DNA of 14,917 nt from GCA-003244245 sp035276605 (GTDB lineage Bacteria; Actinomycetota; Actinomycetes; Mycobacteriales; Pseudonocardiaceae), in contig DATELN010000228.1 in NCBI GenBank assembly GCA_035276605.1, positions 1 to 14,917 on the forward strand. The letters run 5' to 3'. Under the pieces are notes generated by a model. The model saw only the letters and a program-made list of their open reading frames with translations. It was not told where the DNA came from and made no database searches. Every line of letters starts with the position of its first letter. Position 1 is the stretch's first letter. This document shows, piece by piece, positions 7,022-14,669 of this stretch. The position numbers were made by a program, and so were the translations under genes.

Positions 7022-7480
7022 ATGACCGAGGCTCGCGCCGCCGTTGCACACCGGCGACTACGGCGGCCCCCCGAGGCGGGCGAACGACTGGATCGGCCGC
7101 GCCAGCACAACGTCGACTACCTCCAGGCGCTGCACGACGCTGACCGTCGGATTGAAACCGTCCGGCGCGCTTATGTCGCCCTAGAACACCAGATCGAGCA
7201 AATTCACGCGGCCGCGCAAAACGACATCAACCAGATCCGTCAGCAGCAGGCCATCGCGGTGTGGCAAATGAGCCACACCGGTCGCACCGTGGCGCAGATC
7301 TCCGAGCTGCTGGGGATACCCCAGGCAGACGCATGGCAGCTCCTGTCCGCCGGGCGGACCGCTGCAGCACATGCCACAGACGACAGACGCTTCCCCCGCC
7401 CCAACTCACCAGATTCCCAACAGCCCCTGCCCCTCACCCAACCCCGCCGGACATGCCATCAGCACAACAACAGATCCTGA
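7022..7480 (+). CDS. Coiled-coil and helix-turn-helix protein, unknown function
   Basis: A 152-residue cytoplasmic protein with a strong ribosome site (GAGGGGG, about five bases before the ATG). The N-terminus (1-27) is Arg-rich. Residues about 33-75 form a long amphipathic helix of coiled-coil character (DADRRIETVRRAYVALEHQI). They lead into GRTVAQISELLGIPQADAWQLLSAG (about 87-111), which has the pattern of a helix-turn-helix: small helix, turn at LGIP, recognition helix. The tail from 118 is Pro/Gln-rich and disordered. I know of no named family. A small DNA-binding protein that dimerises through the coiled coil is a reasonable inference. It converges on the pptH/pptT remnant, and its last codons overlap the end of the remnant's open frame. 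Confidence 0.7.
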   Translation: MTEARAAVAHRRLRRPPEAGERLDRPRQHNVDYLQALHDADRRIETVRRAYVALEHQIEQIHAAAQNDINQIRQQQAIAVWQMSHTGRTVAQISELLGIPQADAWQLLSAGRTAAAHATDDRRFPRPNSPDSQQPLPLTQPRRTCHQHNNRS

Positions 7481-7590
7481 GTGGGGTCGATGTTGCCCAC
7501 CACGACCCGGCATCGTTTGTCCACTGCCCGGCTGATGACCGCCGCCTCGGCCGGAAACAGCACCGCATCGGGCAGGACCTTCTCAATCAC
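7459..7590 (-). pseudogene. Truncated PptT-type 4'-phosphopantetheinyl transferase
   Basis: From a GTG at 7590 the translation reads IEKVLP, then DAVLFPAEAAVISRAVDKR (about codons 8-26). This resembles the N-terminus of PptT/Sfp-type transferases, in which VARAVDKRR-type sequence precedes the VRHCAR segment. The homology stops at codon 26, a segment after IEKVLP seems deleted, and 17 unrelated codons lead to a stop at 7459. The CoA-binding core and the Mg-binding D-x-E/WxxKE motifs are absent, so no activity is possible. The start overlaps the stop of the upstream phosphohydrolase as GTGA, the layout of the Rv2795c-Rv2794c (pptH-pptT) pair in M. tuberculosis. The supporting match is short, but position, strand and overlap all agree. 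Confidence 0.6.
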
Positions 7591-8447
7591 GGCGTCCCCG
7601 GCGCGGGCAGGATCGGCCGCAGCACGGGGCAGGGCAAGCCCCGGGGGGTCCACTCCCGCGGATAACCCAGCGACACCTCCTCAAATCGCACCCCCTCGTG
7701 CACCGTAGACCGGCGGATATGCAGGTGGCCGTACACCACCGCCGCGATGTTGAACCGACGGTGCCACTCGGCGGTCAGCTGCGTGCCGCACCACTGGGCG
7801 AACTCCGGATACCGCAACCTGCGAGTCGGCTCGCGAATCAGCGGCCAGTGATTGACCAACACCAACGGCACACCCGGATCGCACCCATCGAGCCGTCGCT
7901 CGGTCTGGACCACCCTCGCCTGGCACCACGCTTCCCGGCTGGGGTACGGATCTGCGTGCAACAACACCTCGTCGGTGCACACGACCCCGGTCTGATGTGC
8001 ATAGGCTAGCGACTGCTCCTTGGAGCGCGTGCCCTCAACCCGAAACGTGTAGTCATAAAGCAAAAACAAGGGCGCGATCCGGGCTGGGCCGCCCGGACCC
8101 TGCCAGACCGGGTAGGGATCCTCCGGGGTGATCACACCCAGCCCACGGCACAGATCAACCAGGTGCTGATAACGTGCCTGACCGCGCAGCGTGACCGGGT
8201 CCTGTGGGAGTGTCCACAGTTCGTGATTTCCCGGCACCCAAATAATTGTGTGAAACCGATCACGCAGTACGCGCAGTGCCCATTCGATGTCGGAAATCAG
8301 CTCTGCTACATCCCCAGCAACGATCAACCAATCATTGTCCGATTCCGCTCGCAGACCCTCAACAACCTCCCGATTTTCCGGATGACCCACGTGCACATCA
8401 CTGATTCCGAACAACCTGCCACCCGATGCCACACCAGTGGAGATCAC
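7587..8447 (-). CDS. pptH: PptH-like calcineurin-type metallophosphoesterase
   Basis: A 286-residue two-metal phosphoesterase. The ligand set is complete: D17-x-H19 (ISDVHVGH), GDVAE with Asp46, GNHE (73-76), His200 in VNHWPL, and GHLH (240-243). Blocks such as DDWLIVAGDVAE-like 38-49, IIWVPGNHELWT (68-79) and RFEEVSLGYPREW (254-266) recall M. tuberculosis PptH (Rv2795c), which removes phosphopantetheine from carrier proteins and opposes PptT. That protein is longer at the C-terminus, as I remember it, by about 35 residues. The start is a GTG at 8447 with only a weak ribosome site; other GTG/TTG codons lie within 40 bases. The stop overlaps a degraded pptT-like gene, so this copy seems to have outlived its partner. 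It may be a paralogue of the conserved pair elsewhere in the genome. Confidence 0.82.
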   Translation of the reverse strand: MISTGVASGGRLFGISDVHVGHPENREVVEGLRAESDNDWLIVAGDVAELISDIEWALRVLRDRFHTIIWVPGNHELWTLPQDPVTLRGQARYQHLVDLCRGLGVITPEDPYPVWQGPGGPARIAPLFLLYDYTFRVEGTRSKEQSLAYAHQTGVVCTDEVLLHADPYPSREAWCQARVVQTERRLDGCDPGVPLVLVNHWPLIREPTRRLRYPEFAQWCGTQLTAEWHRRFNIAAVVYGHLHIRRSTVHEGVRFEEVSLGYPREWTPRGLPCPVLRPILPAPGTP

Positions 8448-8592
8448 CTGACCGACTCTACCGATCCACCACCCAACCGGCCGAGAACCGAAACAAGCAG
8501 CACAGCGCGCTTCGTCAGTCTCCGCTATGGATGATCGCGCGGCCTAGCCCACCGCCGGGGTAGAAAGGTACGCCCCGAACAGAATAAGTTTC

Positions 8593-9828
8593 CTAGGTAA
8601 GCTCATGCCTTCGATCCGACAGCAGACTGCGAATCCCCGGTGCAGTGGACCACTGGTCTGCAGCGGTGGCCGCGCCGCCCAGCAGCAGCAGCGCCCACCA
8701 GACGTAACCGGCGCCAGCCACCTGTTGCCACAGCGCCCAACTGCGTTCGGCCCCGGCCCCATGGGGAAGCAGCATCTGCGGCGGCACGAGGAATAGCAGC
8801 AAGCCTGCTACCGCCAGCAATCGTGGCATCCAGTAGTGGCGGCCGAGATCGGCGAGGATAAGTAGGGCGGGCACACACCACACCCAATGGTGCGACCATG
8901 ACATCGGCGACGCGAGTACCCCGGCAATCCCCACGAGCACCAGCGCGAGCCCGGGCTGCTCGGCACGCAGCGCCTTGCGGACCGCGACCGCCGCGAGCCC
9001 CACGACCACCGCCACCGCCATGGCCCACACTGCGGTGCCGGCCGGCTCGGTAAGCCCAAGTCGGACCAAGACGGCGCGCAGGTTCTGAGTCTCCGCGCGC
9101 ATCGGATCGCCGATGCGGTTGACCGCGAACACCGTTGACGTCCAGTACCGCAGCGAGTCGCGCGGCGCGAGCAGCGCGGCAACTCCGGCGGCGGCCGCGA
9201 AGCTGAACAGCCCGATGCGAACAGCCTTACGGTCGCCGCGCAGGAGGAAAAACAGCAGACCGACCAGCGGGGTCAACTTCACCGCTGCGGCCAGCCCAGT
9301 CAGCAGCCCACGCGGCCAGAGCACTCGCTTCCCTAGGCCGTCGGCGAGCATCGCCGTCAGCAGCAGCAGGTTGATCTGCCCTAACTCCAGTGTTTTGGCT
9401 ACGGGTTCCAGCAGCAGCGCGGCCGGCATTGCGGCCACTACCCACCACCATCGAGGCAGGTAACCCTGTACGTGCAGGACCAGCCAAACGACAACACCAA
9501 CCAATGCGGCGGACGCCAACGTGACCAGAAGGCTGTCGACGCCAAGCGGCAACACAACCAGTGGGCTGAAGAACACCGCTGCCACCGGCGGATACGTAAA
9601 CCCCAGCGGCGGCCCGACCCGGGTCACTGGAAACAGATCATACAGCGGCCAACCGTGCAGCCACCGCTGTGCACCGATCCGGTAAACATCCAGATCGAGC
9701 CGGTAGACGTTCAGGTGCATGGTCCAACTGGGCCATCCCCCGAACACATGCAGACCCACGACCAGCCCAGCGGCCAGCACCACCAGGCAGCGCAGTACTG
9801 GCATGGGCACGGCACGCTGAGCTCTCAT
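8593..9828 (-). CDS. GT87 family alpha-mannosyltransferase-like membrane protein
   Basis: A polytopic GT-C enzyme of 411 residues, of the family containing mycobacterial PimE and Rv2181, which transfer mannose from polyprenyl-phosphate-mannose to lipids or lipoglycans on the outer face of the membrane. Hallmarks: RLDLDVYRIG (43-52, catalytic-type Asp in the first external loop), PLGFTYPPVAAVFFSPL (74-90), LELGQINLLLL (147-157), AVKLTPL (182-188), TQNLRAVLVRLGL (247-259) and SPMSWSHHWVW (307-317). About ten hydrophobic segments follow the N-terminus. The frame is open to 9969, but the ATG at 9828 overlaps the upstream stop as ATGA and gives the normal family length, so that start is preferred. 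It is translationally coupled to the preceding membrane protein, which suggests they act on the same glycan. Confidence 0.87.
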   Translation of the reverse strand: MRAQRAVPMPVLRCLVVLAAGLVVGLHVFGGWPSWTMHLNVYRLDLDVYRIGAQRWLHGWPLYDLFPVTRVGPPLGFTYPPVAAVFFSPLVVLPLGVDSLLVTLASAALVGVVVWLVLHVQGYLPRWWWVVAAMPAALLLEPVAKTLELGQINLLLLTAMLADGLGKRVLWPRGLLTGLAAAVKLTPLVGLLFFLLRGDRKAVRIGLFSFAAAAGVAALLAPRDSLRYWTSTVFAVNRIGDPMRAETQNLRAVLVRLGLTEPAGTAVWAMAVAVVVGLAAVAVRKALRAEQPGLALVLVGIAGVLASPMSWSHHWVWCVPALLILADLGRHYWMPRLLAVAGLLLFLVPPQMLLPHGAGAERSWALWQQVAGAGYVWWALLLLGGAATAADQWSTAPGIRSLLSDRRHELT

Positions 9829-11654
9829 GTGACCGGTACGCCAGATAGGTCCCGCCAAAGCAGCACCCCGTCTACTGATTCCGGCTCCTTGCCGATGAGG
9901 TTGGTGACCTGCTTGCGCAATACATCGAAATTGCGCGCCGGACCGAGCACGACCGTGCAGGCCTTCCATCGGTGCAGATCGGCGACGAAATCCCCGCGCA
10001 TCGCTGGGGTGACCGGCCGCAGCTGACCGTCAACCATGATGTCGGAGAACAGCTCACCCGTCTGGCTCGGTTGACCGCCTGCATGGGCACGCCCGGTCGT
10101 GGCCGGACCGATGAAGTAGCCGCCGGGCATCGCGAACGACATCCCAGCCGCCTGCTGCCACAGCATCGGGTCGGGGTATCTGCCACGCGGGAATGGCAGG
10201 ATCAGCGCGCTGCCGCCGGGACAAGCCAGGTCCTGAGCTGCCCGGTGGGTGAAGAATGCGGGGATCGTCGGCGCATCCCGGCCCGGCAGCGGAGTGGGGA
10301 GTAAGGGGACAAGCGCGACCGTCACTGCGGCCAACCCGGCGCCCCGAATCGAGGCTTGCTGATCGAAGGCGTCGTCCAGCGCAAAGGCCAGCGCCGCGCC
10401 GATCAATCCGGCGGTGAACAGAGCAAATCGAGTCGTGATGACGTGTTCGAAACCGGGAAGGTCGCTGAGCAGCTTCCACGGCAGCCCGACGCCCTGCTTG
10501 TTGCCGAAGACGGTTAGCTCCTCGCCCAACGCCAGTACGGCCACCCCTAGCGCCACCAGCATCGGGATACGCACCCAGAGGTTGCGCCAGCGCAGCACCA
10601 GCACAAGCACGCACAGCATGATCAGCGGCCAGCCCAGGTAGGCAGTGTGCTCCTCCAACCTGCCGGGGAAACTCTTGGACTGCTCGATGGCCGAATGCCA
10701 GGTGAAGAGCTGCCGCTCCGTGGGCACCACATAGCCGGCCAGGTCTGTCGGGTAGTCGGAGGTGGTGAACGGGCTACCTTTTTGCCGCAGCGGGCCCAGC
10801 AACTGGAAACCAAGAGGTACGCCGGCGACCAACATAAAGGTGCCCAGCGCGACCAACGCCCTACTGGCCACCATGCGCGCCCTGCTCAATGCCAATCTCG
10901 GGTGGCTCAGCGCAAGCATGAGCGCCAACAGCGCGACGACCACGCCGGTGTCAAACAGCACCTCCTCGCCGATTAGCACCTGGAAACCAGCGATCACACC
11001 GAGCAGCACGGCGAGTTTCAGCCGCGGATTCTCGCTGATCATGATGCGCACGGCAAGCAGGATCAGCACCGGCACGAGCACGTTGAGGACCAGGTCAGGA
11101 TGGCCGAGCGCCTGCGCCATCATGGCGGGTGAAAAGCCGAAAAGCACGCCGCCCAGCGCAGCCGGCAGCGCCCGTACCGACAGAGACCGCAGGCACCAAT
11201 ACGCGGTCGCCGCCGAGCCCGCCAGCCCGAGAGCAGTGAGCACGGTGACTGTGCCCAGACCGCCGAACAACACGGTGACCGGCGCGAACAGCAGGCCTGG
11301 CAAAACCATGCCGTTGTTCCACATCAGGTTGATGCCGGTAGGCGCATTGAGCTTGTCGCTAAATAGCGGGAACTGGCCGTTGAGCAGTGCATGTGGTGTC
11401 CAGTTGAGCAGCCAGGAAAAAAGGATCATGTCGGAACTGTTGATCGCGGTGATTCGCCTTCCCAGCGGTGACCACCACGACCACGTGAGAAACAGCGCCA
11501 GCGCCGCGTAGCAGCTCTGCACGATTAGCGTCGGCCAACGCGGGTCCGCCGACCGGCGCCCCAACGGCTCGGTGGAACAAACCTGGCTGGTTGAAGAGGT
11601 TTGAGCAGCCGTCTCGTTAGAGTTCGTGGTCACTTCGTCAGACGTTCGCTCCAA
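9825..11654 (-). CDS. Large polytopic membrane protein, GT-C type (putative glycosyltransferase)
   Basis: About 609 residues. A polar N-terminus (1-40) is followed by a helix at about 43-60, and then a conserved-looking external loop INSSDMILFSWLLNWTPHAL (71-90) with Asp75, then PTGINLMWNN (105-114) and GHPDLVLN. About 11-12 hydrophobic segments follow, and an extracytoplasmic C-terminal domain of about 150 residues. An acidic residue in the first loop of a multi-helix protein is the GT-C pattern. I do not recognise a named family, and the sugar and acceptor are unknown. The start is a TTG at 11654; a GTG at 11633 is an alternative, and neither has a good ribosome site. Its last base pairs overlap the GT87 gene (ATGA), forming a two-gene operon. 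The upstream GT-C gene ends 135 bases before it. Confidence 0.78.
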   Translation of the reverse strand: MERTSDEVTTNSNETAAQTSSTSQVCSTEPLGRRSADPRWPTLIVQSCYAALALFLTWSWWSPLGRRITAINSSDMILFSWLLNWTPHALLNGQFPLFSDKLNAPTGINLMWNNGMVLPGLLFAPVTVLFGGLGTVTVLTALGLAGSAATAYWCLRSLSVRALPAALGGVLFGFSPAMMAQALGHPDLVLNVLVPVLILLAVRIMISENPRLKLAVLLGVIAGFQVLIGEEVLFDTGVVVALLALMLALSHPRLALSRARMVASRALVALGTFMLVAGVPLGFQLLGPLRQKGSPFTTSDYPTDLAGYVVPTERQLFTWHSAIEQSKSFPGRLEEHTAYLGWPLIMLCVLVLVLRWRNLWVRIPMLVALGVAVLALGEELTVFGNKQGVGLPWKLLSDLPGFEHVITTRFALFTAGLIGAALAFALDDAFDQQASIRGAGLAAVTVALVPLLPTPLPGRDAPTIPAFFTHRAAQDLACPGGSALILPFPRGRYPDPMLWQQAAGMSFAMPGGYFIGPATTGRAHAGGQPSQTGELFSDIMVDGQLRPVTPAMRGDFVADLHRWKACTVVLGPARNFDVLRKQVTNLIGKEPESVDGVLLWRDLSGVPVT

Positions 11655-11767
11655 GCACGCGACTGCTCACGGATGCGTAACGCCGAATGATAGGCCCGGC
11701 TGCAGTACCGGCTTGCGCACCCCCCGTCGACGGCGGCCAGCTGATCGTCACCCAGCACTAATCACCA

Positions 11768-11789
11768 AGTGCCTGCATCTGCAGGCAGA
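11768..11789 (-). terminator. Hairpin just after the GT-C gene, possible terminator
   Basis: TGCCTG and CAGGCA (11770-11787) pair around a six-base loop, starting three bases past the TGA at 11790. There is no U-run, as is common for mycobacterial terminators. It could equally be a palindromic protein site upstream of the next operon. Confidence 0.35.
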
Positions 11790-13346
11790 TCAACGCCGGG
11801 GCTCGGTGGTTCTGATGTAGAGGCCCGGGGGTGCGCCGGGTGTGCGGACGGGTTGGAAATTCGCCTGAAAATACGTGGCCAGTGGCGGGGTCCAGGCAAT
11901 CCGGCGACGATTGAGATCGGACAGCCAGACGTATTGGGCGTGGGCGAATGCCGCCGCCCACAGCTGCCGGATTTCCAGCACTTGATCGGCTCCAGTGACT
12001 CCGTTGCGGCCATGGCTGAGGCTGTAATCGGTGCCGATGGCATCGACGAGGACCGGGCAGTCGGGCACGGTGGAGACAAATCGGTTCGCGGCGATGGTGA
12101 ACGATGCGGTGTCGGTGAGCACGCAAGTACCCCGCGGGATGACCAATTCTGTCGCGCGGGCGGGATTGTCGGCACGCGCCGCTGTGGTCTCGTTGCGAAT
12201 CTGGGTGACCGTCAGCGTGGCAATCACAACAAGAGCAACGCCTGCTCCCGCGTATCGGGCGCGTCGCGCCCACTGAGTAACGAGGGCACCGGCTATCGGT
12301 GGCGCCACTGTGATGGCGAGGAAGGGTATGAGGAAGGCGGTGTAGTGGTAGTAGAAGTCGACCGGATACAGGAACGCGGTTACTGTGCCCGCGGTTGTGA
12401 CGAATGCGAACCATTGCAGCGCAGATGGCGCATGCCCAGCAATAAGCACCGCGCGGGCGTAACACAAGATGATGAGAATCAACAGCATTACCGAGACGGT
12501 TAACACCATTGCGGGCCCCACACCAGCGTGGGCAAGCCCGGTCATGCTCGCTAGCCGCTGCCAAGCGGGCACCCTGACCGTGTCTACCCGGCCGAGCTGG
12601 GCGATAATGACGCCGTCGATGAAGGATTTCGGGGCGGTGGCAGCAAACGGTAGAGTAGGACCAAGAAAACCGATCGCAACACCAATCCCGAATTCGTCTG
12701 CGGCCCGCCGGCGCCGCAGGCACAGCACTACCAAGGCCAACACCGGTATGATGGCCCACAGCTTGATAGCACAGGCGAAACCAAACGCTACCCCACCCCA
12801 CAACAGCGCCTTGCCTTGCCTCAGCTCTTCACCATCGAAGGCGGCCACCATTCCTGTTAAGCAAAACAGAATTAGCCACGGCTCAAGCAAGAGAGTATGG
12901 TCCGCCGCGACAGCGTCCGGAAAGACAGCAAGGAGTCCGCAGGCTACCGCGGCCCAAAGCGGTCCCCGGTGACGGACCAACCAACCCAAGAGTGTGACGT
13001 TCACTGCACCGACGCATGCTGTCAGCACGCGCGCGACCGCTAATCCGTTTGCCGTGCCAATGGCTTTCGACAGCATGGCCAGAGGTGCCATCAGAAGTAT
13101 AATCCCGGGCGGATGTACTGCCACGAAATCCCGGTACGGCAGGGCACCGTGTACCATTCGTACCGCATTACCGAAATAAACCCCGTCGTCATATTCGGTC
13201 ACGCCCATCAGGAAACCGGGCTGCGCCAACTGACCTAAGCGCAGCCCTAAACCGAGCACCGTCGCCGCGGCAATCACCACAGTGGTTGCACGTTGCCGTG
13301 AGTGGCGGCCGTCCGTCTTCCGGGACGCCTGCGCGATGGGCATCAT
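11790..13346 (-). CDS. GT-C family glycosyltransferase (GT39/ArnT-like membrane protein)
   Basis: A polytopic membrane protein of 518 residues. After a basic cytoplasmic start and one helix comes the first external loop with GVTEYDDGVYFGNAVRMVHG, whose acidic pair is the GT-C catalytic-type motif, then GALPYRDFVAVHPPG, with the HPPG typical of polyprenyl-phosphate-sugar-dependent transferases. About ten further helices follow, and an external C-terminal domain from about residue 395 ending in GLYIRTTEPRR. Start: the frame opens at a GTG at 13355, but GGGGTG sits six bases before the ATG at 13346, which I prefer. It would move a sugar from a lipid carrier to an unknown envelope acceptor. It heads a minus-strand block with two more membrane proteins and may share their pathway. 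No promoter is obvious upstream. Confidence 0.8.
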   Translation of the reverse strand: MMPIAQASRKTDGRHSRQRATTVVIAAATVLGLGLRLGQLAQPGFLMGVTEYDDGVYFGNAVRMVHGALPYRDFVAVHPPGIILLMAPLAMLSKAIGTANGLAVARVLTACVGAVNVTLLGWLVRHRGPLWAAVACGLLAVFPDAVAADHTLLLEPWLILFCLTGMVAAFDGEELRQGKALLWGGVAFGFACAIKLWAIIPVLALVVLCLRRRRAADEFGIGVAIGFLGPTLPFAATAPKSFIDGVIIAQLGRVDTVRVPAWQRLASMTGLAHAGVGPAMVLTVSVMLLILIILCYARAVLIAGHAPSALQWFAFVTTAGTVTAFLYPVDFYYHYTAFLIPFLAITVAPPIAGALVTQWARRARYAGAGVALVVIATLTVTQIRNETTAARADNPARATELVIPRGTCVLTDTASFTIAANRFVSTVPDCPVLVDAIGTDYSLSHGRNGVTGADQVLEIRQLWAAAFAHAQYVWLSDLNRRRIAWTPPLATYFQANFQPVRTPGAPPGLYIRTTEPRR

Positions 13347-13737
13347 CGCTGACACCCCGGCGACATTAGTGCCCTGCCGCAGGCCGGACGCTGCCGCAGC
13401 GGGTACCCCGTCGTCGCGCCGTCAGGCCTGTCCCGAACGCCCATACGCTGGGCAAGAGGAGGCAAGCTCATGATCCCAGCGTCCGCTCGTGCGCGACGTG
13501 CACGGCGAATAGCCCGGCTCGCATCATGCCTCAACACGGGGCTGGGTCGATCTTCGGGTGCCTAACAGCTTGCCGGAGCCCTGCGGTCATCTCCCGTACT
13601 GACCGTTGCGCCAGATGTGGTCGATGGTGACCAAGGTCCGCGGCTGCTCCCAGGAGTTGGAGGGCAAGGCGCATATCAACCCAGGCGGCGGCAGAGATCC
13701 TGTGAAAAACTCCACCAGCTCAAAGGCTTCCTCTTAG
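13347..13737. other. Gene-poor stretch left of the sigma-factor remnant
   Basis: No intact gene is seen. A minus-strand frame of 48 codons (13733 to the TGA at 13587) has a natural-looking composition, ending in LVTIDHIWRNGQYGR, but has no ATG, no upstream ribosome site and no recognised family. The promoter of the GT-C gene should lie between 13360 and 13450. Confidence 0.45.
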
Positions 13738-14050
13738 CGTCGGCATCGGTCGGGTTATTGGCGCGGTACGACGAACTGCTGCTGCTCACCGGCCGCCCGG
13801 TGGTCCGACTCAACCGCGCAGTGGCCATCGGGCAGGCCGACGGACCGCCGGCCGGCCTGGCGGCGCTGCTGAGGTCCACCCCGACCTGCCTCGTTACACC
13901 GCGGTGACGGCATACCTGCACGAACGCGCCGGCGACCTCGAGCACGCCGCCAAGCTGTATGCCCAGGTCTCCCGCGCCGCTACCAGCGTGCCCGAGCGCG
14001 ACCACCTCACCCGAGAGGCCGCACGGGTACGGCAACGGCTACGGCCGTGA
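13738..14050 (+). pseudogene. C-terminal remnant of an ECF sigma factor (SigI/DUF6596 type)
   Basis: The translation shows RYDELLLLTGRPVVRLNRAV, then AIGQADGPPAGLAALL. This is the C-terminal TPR-like domain of large ECF sigma factors, where relatives read LYDELLALTGSPVVALNRAVAVAEVDGPAAGLA. Near 13850-13870 the frame shifts, and the match resumes as EVHPDLPRYTAVTAYLHERAG, DLEHAAKLYAQVSRA and ERDHLTREAARVRQRL, ending in a TGA at 14048-14050. The sigma-2 and sigma-4 DNA-binding regions are missing upstream and the Trp-containing link is altered. The gene is dead through both 5' loss and a frameshift. Confidence 0.75.
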
Positions 14051-14102
14051 GTCCGCAGCACTGGTGTTCGCAGGGGAACGGTTAACCAACATTACTTGCC
14101 GC

Positions 14103-14140
14103 CGTTCAGGGCTCTCCACCTTAAGTTGATCACCCTGTCC
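14103..14140 (-). repeat. Imperfect inverted repeat, left arm
   Basis: Read on the minus strand it begins GGACAGGGTGATCAACTTAA and ends in CCCTGAACG. It matches the plus-strand arm at 14536-14573 in 29 of 38 positions by hand count. The arms point away from each other, with the Smr gene between them. Confidence 0.6.
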
Positions 14141-14155
14141 ATATAGATCCCTACC

Positions 14156-14180
14156 GGGCAGGCTGATCAATCTAGGTAGG
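14156..14180 (+). repeat. Third, shorter copy of the repeat
   Basis: Begins GGGCAGGCTGATCAA. It matches about 18 of the first 25 positions of the left arm and lies opposite it, 15 bases apart. Confidence 0.45.
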
Positions 14181-14205
14181 CACTACCGGGCGGCGGTGAC
14201 GTCGG

Positions 14206-14469
14206 TTATTTCCAGCGAAAGTGCACGAAAATCCGGCCGAAGTTGTTCGAGTCCTTCTCCACCCGGTGGTATTGAGACTTGATCTCTTTCTGCTCTAGGA
14301 AGCGCAGCACACGTTTCTTGAGCGCGCCGGAGCCTTTCCCGGGAATGATCTCGACCAGCGGTGCCTTCGTGGCAACGGCCTCGTTGATGATCGCCCGCAG
14401 TGCGCGATCGATGTCACCACCTCGGTTGTAGATGTCGTGCAGGTCGAGCTTGAGCTTCATGCCTGACAT
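14206..14469 (-). CDS. Smr domain protein (stand-alone MutS2-type C-terminal domain)
   Basis: An 87-residue protein made only of the Smr fold, linked in other proteins to nuclease or RNA/DNA-binding activity. Signatures: LKLDLHDIY (LDLH motif, residues 6-14), the helix RALRAIINEAVATKA, PLVEIIPGKGSGALKKRVLRFL (38-59; the GKGxGxL loop), and the end NFGRIFVHFRWK. Length and sequence fit the short actinobacterial Smr group, whose cellular role is not known to me. Starts at ATG 14469 or ATG 14460 are both possible; the frame is open to 14610, but the added residues do not belong to the fold and include repeat DNA. The gene sits between inverted repeats and 200 bases from a truncated tRNA-Ser. Confidence 0.87.
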   Translation of the reverse strand: MSGMKLKLDLHDIYNRGGDIDRALRAIINEAVATKAPLVEIIPGKGSGALKKRVLRFLEQKEIKSQYHRVEKDSNNFGRIFVHFRWK

Positions 14470-14535
14470 GGTTGACCCAACGGCGTGATCACAACAAGGC
14501 GACAGATCGTCAGTGTCCGGTTGCGGGGTCTTCCC

Positions 14536-14573
14536 GGACAAGCTGATCAACTTGAGTGGGAAGGTCCTGAGCG
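14536..14573 (+). repeat. Imperfect inverted repeat, right arm
   Basis: Begins GGACAAGCTGATCAACTTGA and ends in TCCTGAGCG. It is the partner of the minus-strand arm at 14103-14140 (29 of 38 positions) and lies about 65 bases upstream of the Smr start. Confidence 0.6.
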
Positions 14574-14669
14574 ATCCAGATGGGTCACATGCCACCAGAA
14601 GTGCAACCACCGGCGTCCGCGTTGGACCAGGAAGCGGTCATGATCTTGACACTTGTGCTGGTAGAAGGG

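Larger units (their letters stand above)
14051..14205. other. Intergenic region with repeat arms
   Basis: No gene. It holds one 38-nt arm on the minus strand (14140-14103) and a related shorter copy on the plus strand (14156-14180). The two face each other across 15 A/T-richer bases, so together they can form a long imperfect hairpin. Confidence 0.5.

Noticed and set aside
9829..9969. 47-residue N-terminal extension of the GT87 protein
   Set aside because: It lies inside the coding sequence of the upstream gene in another frame, and the ATGA overlap gives a normal start at 9828.
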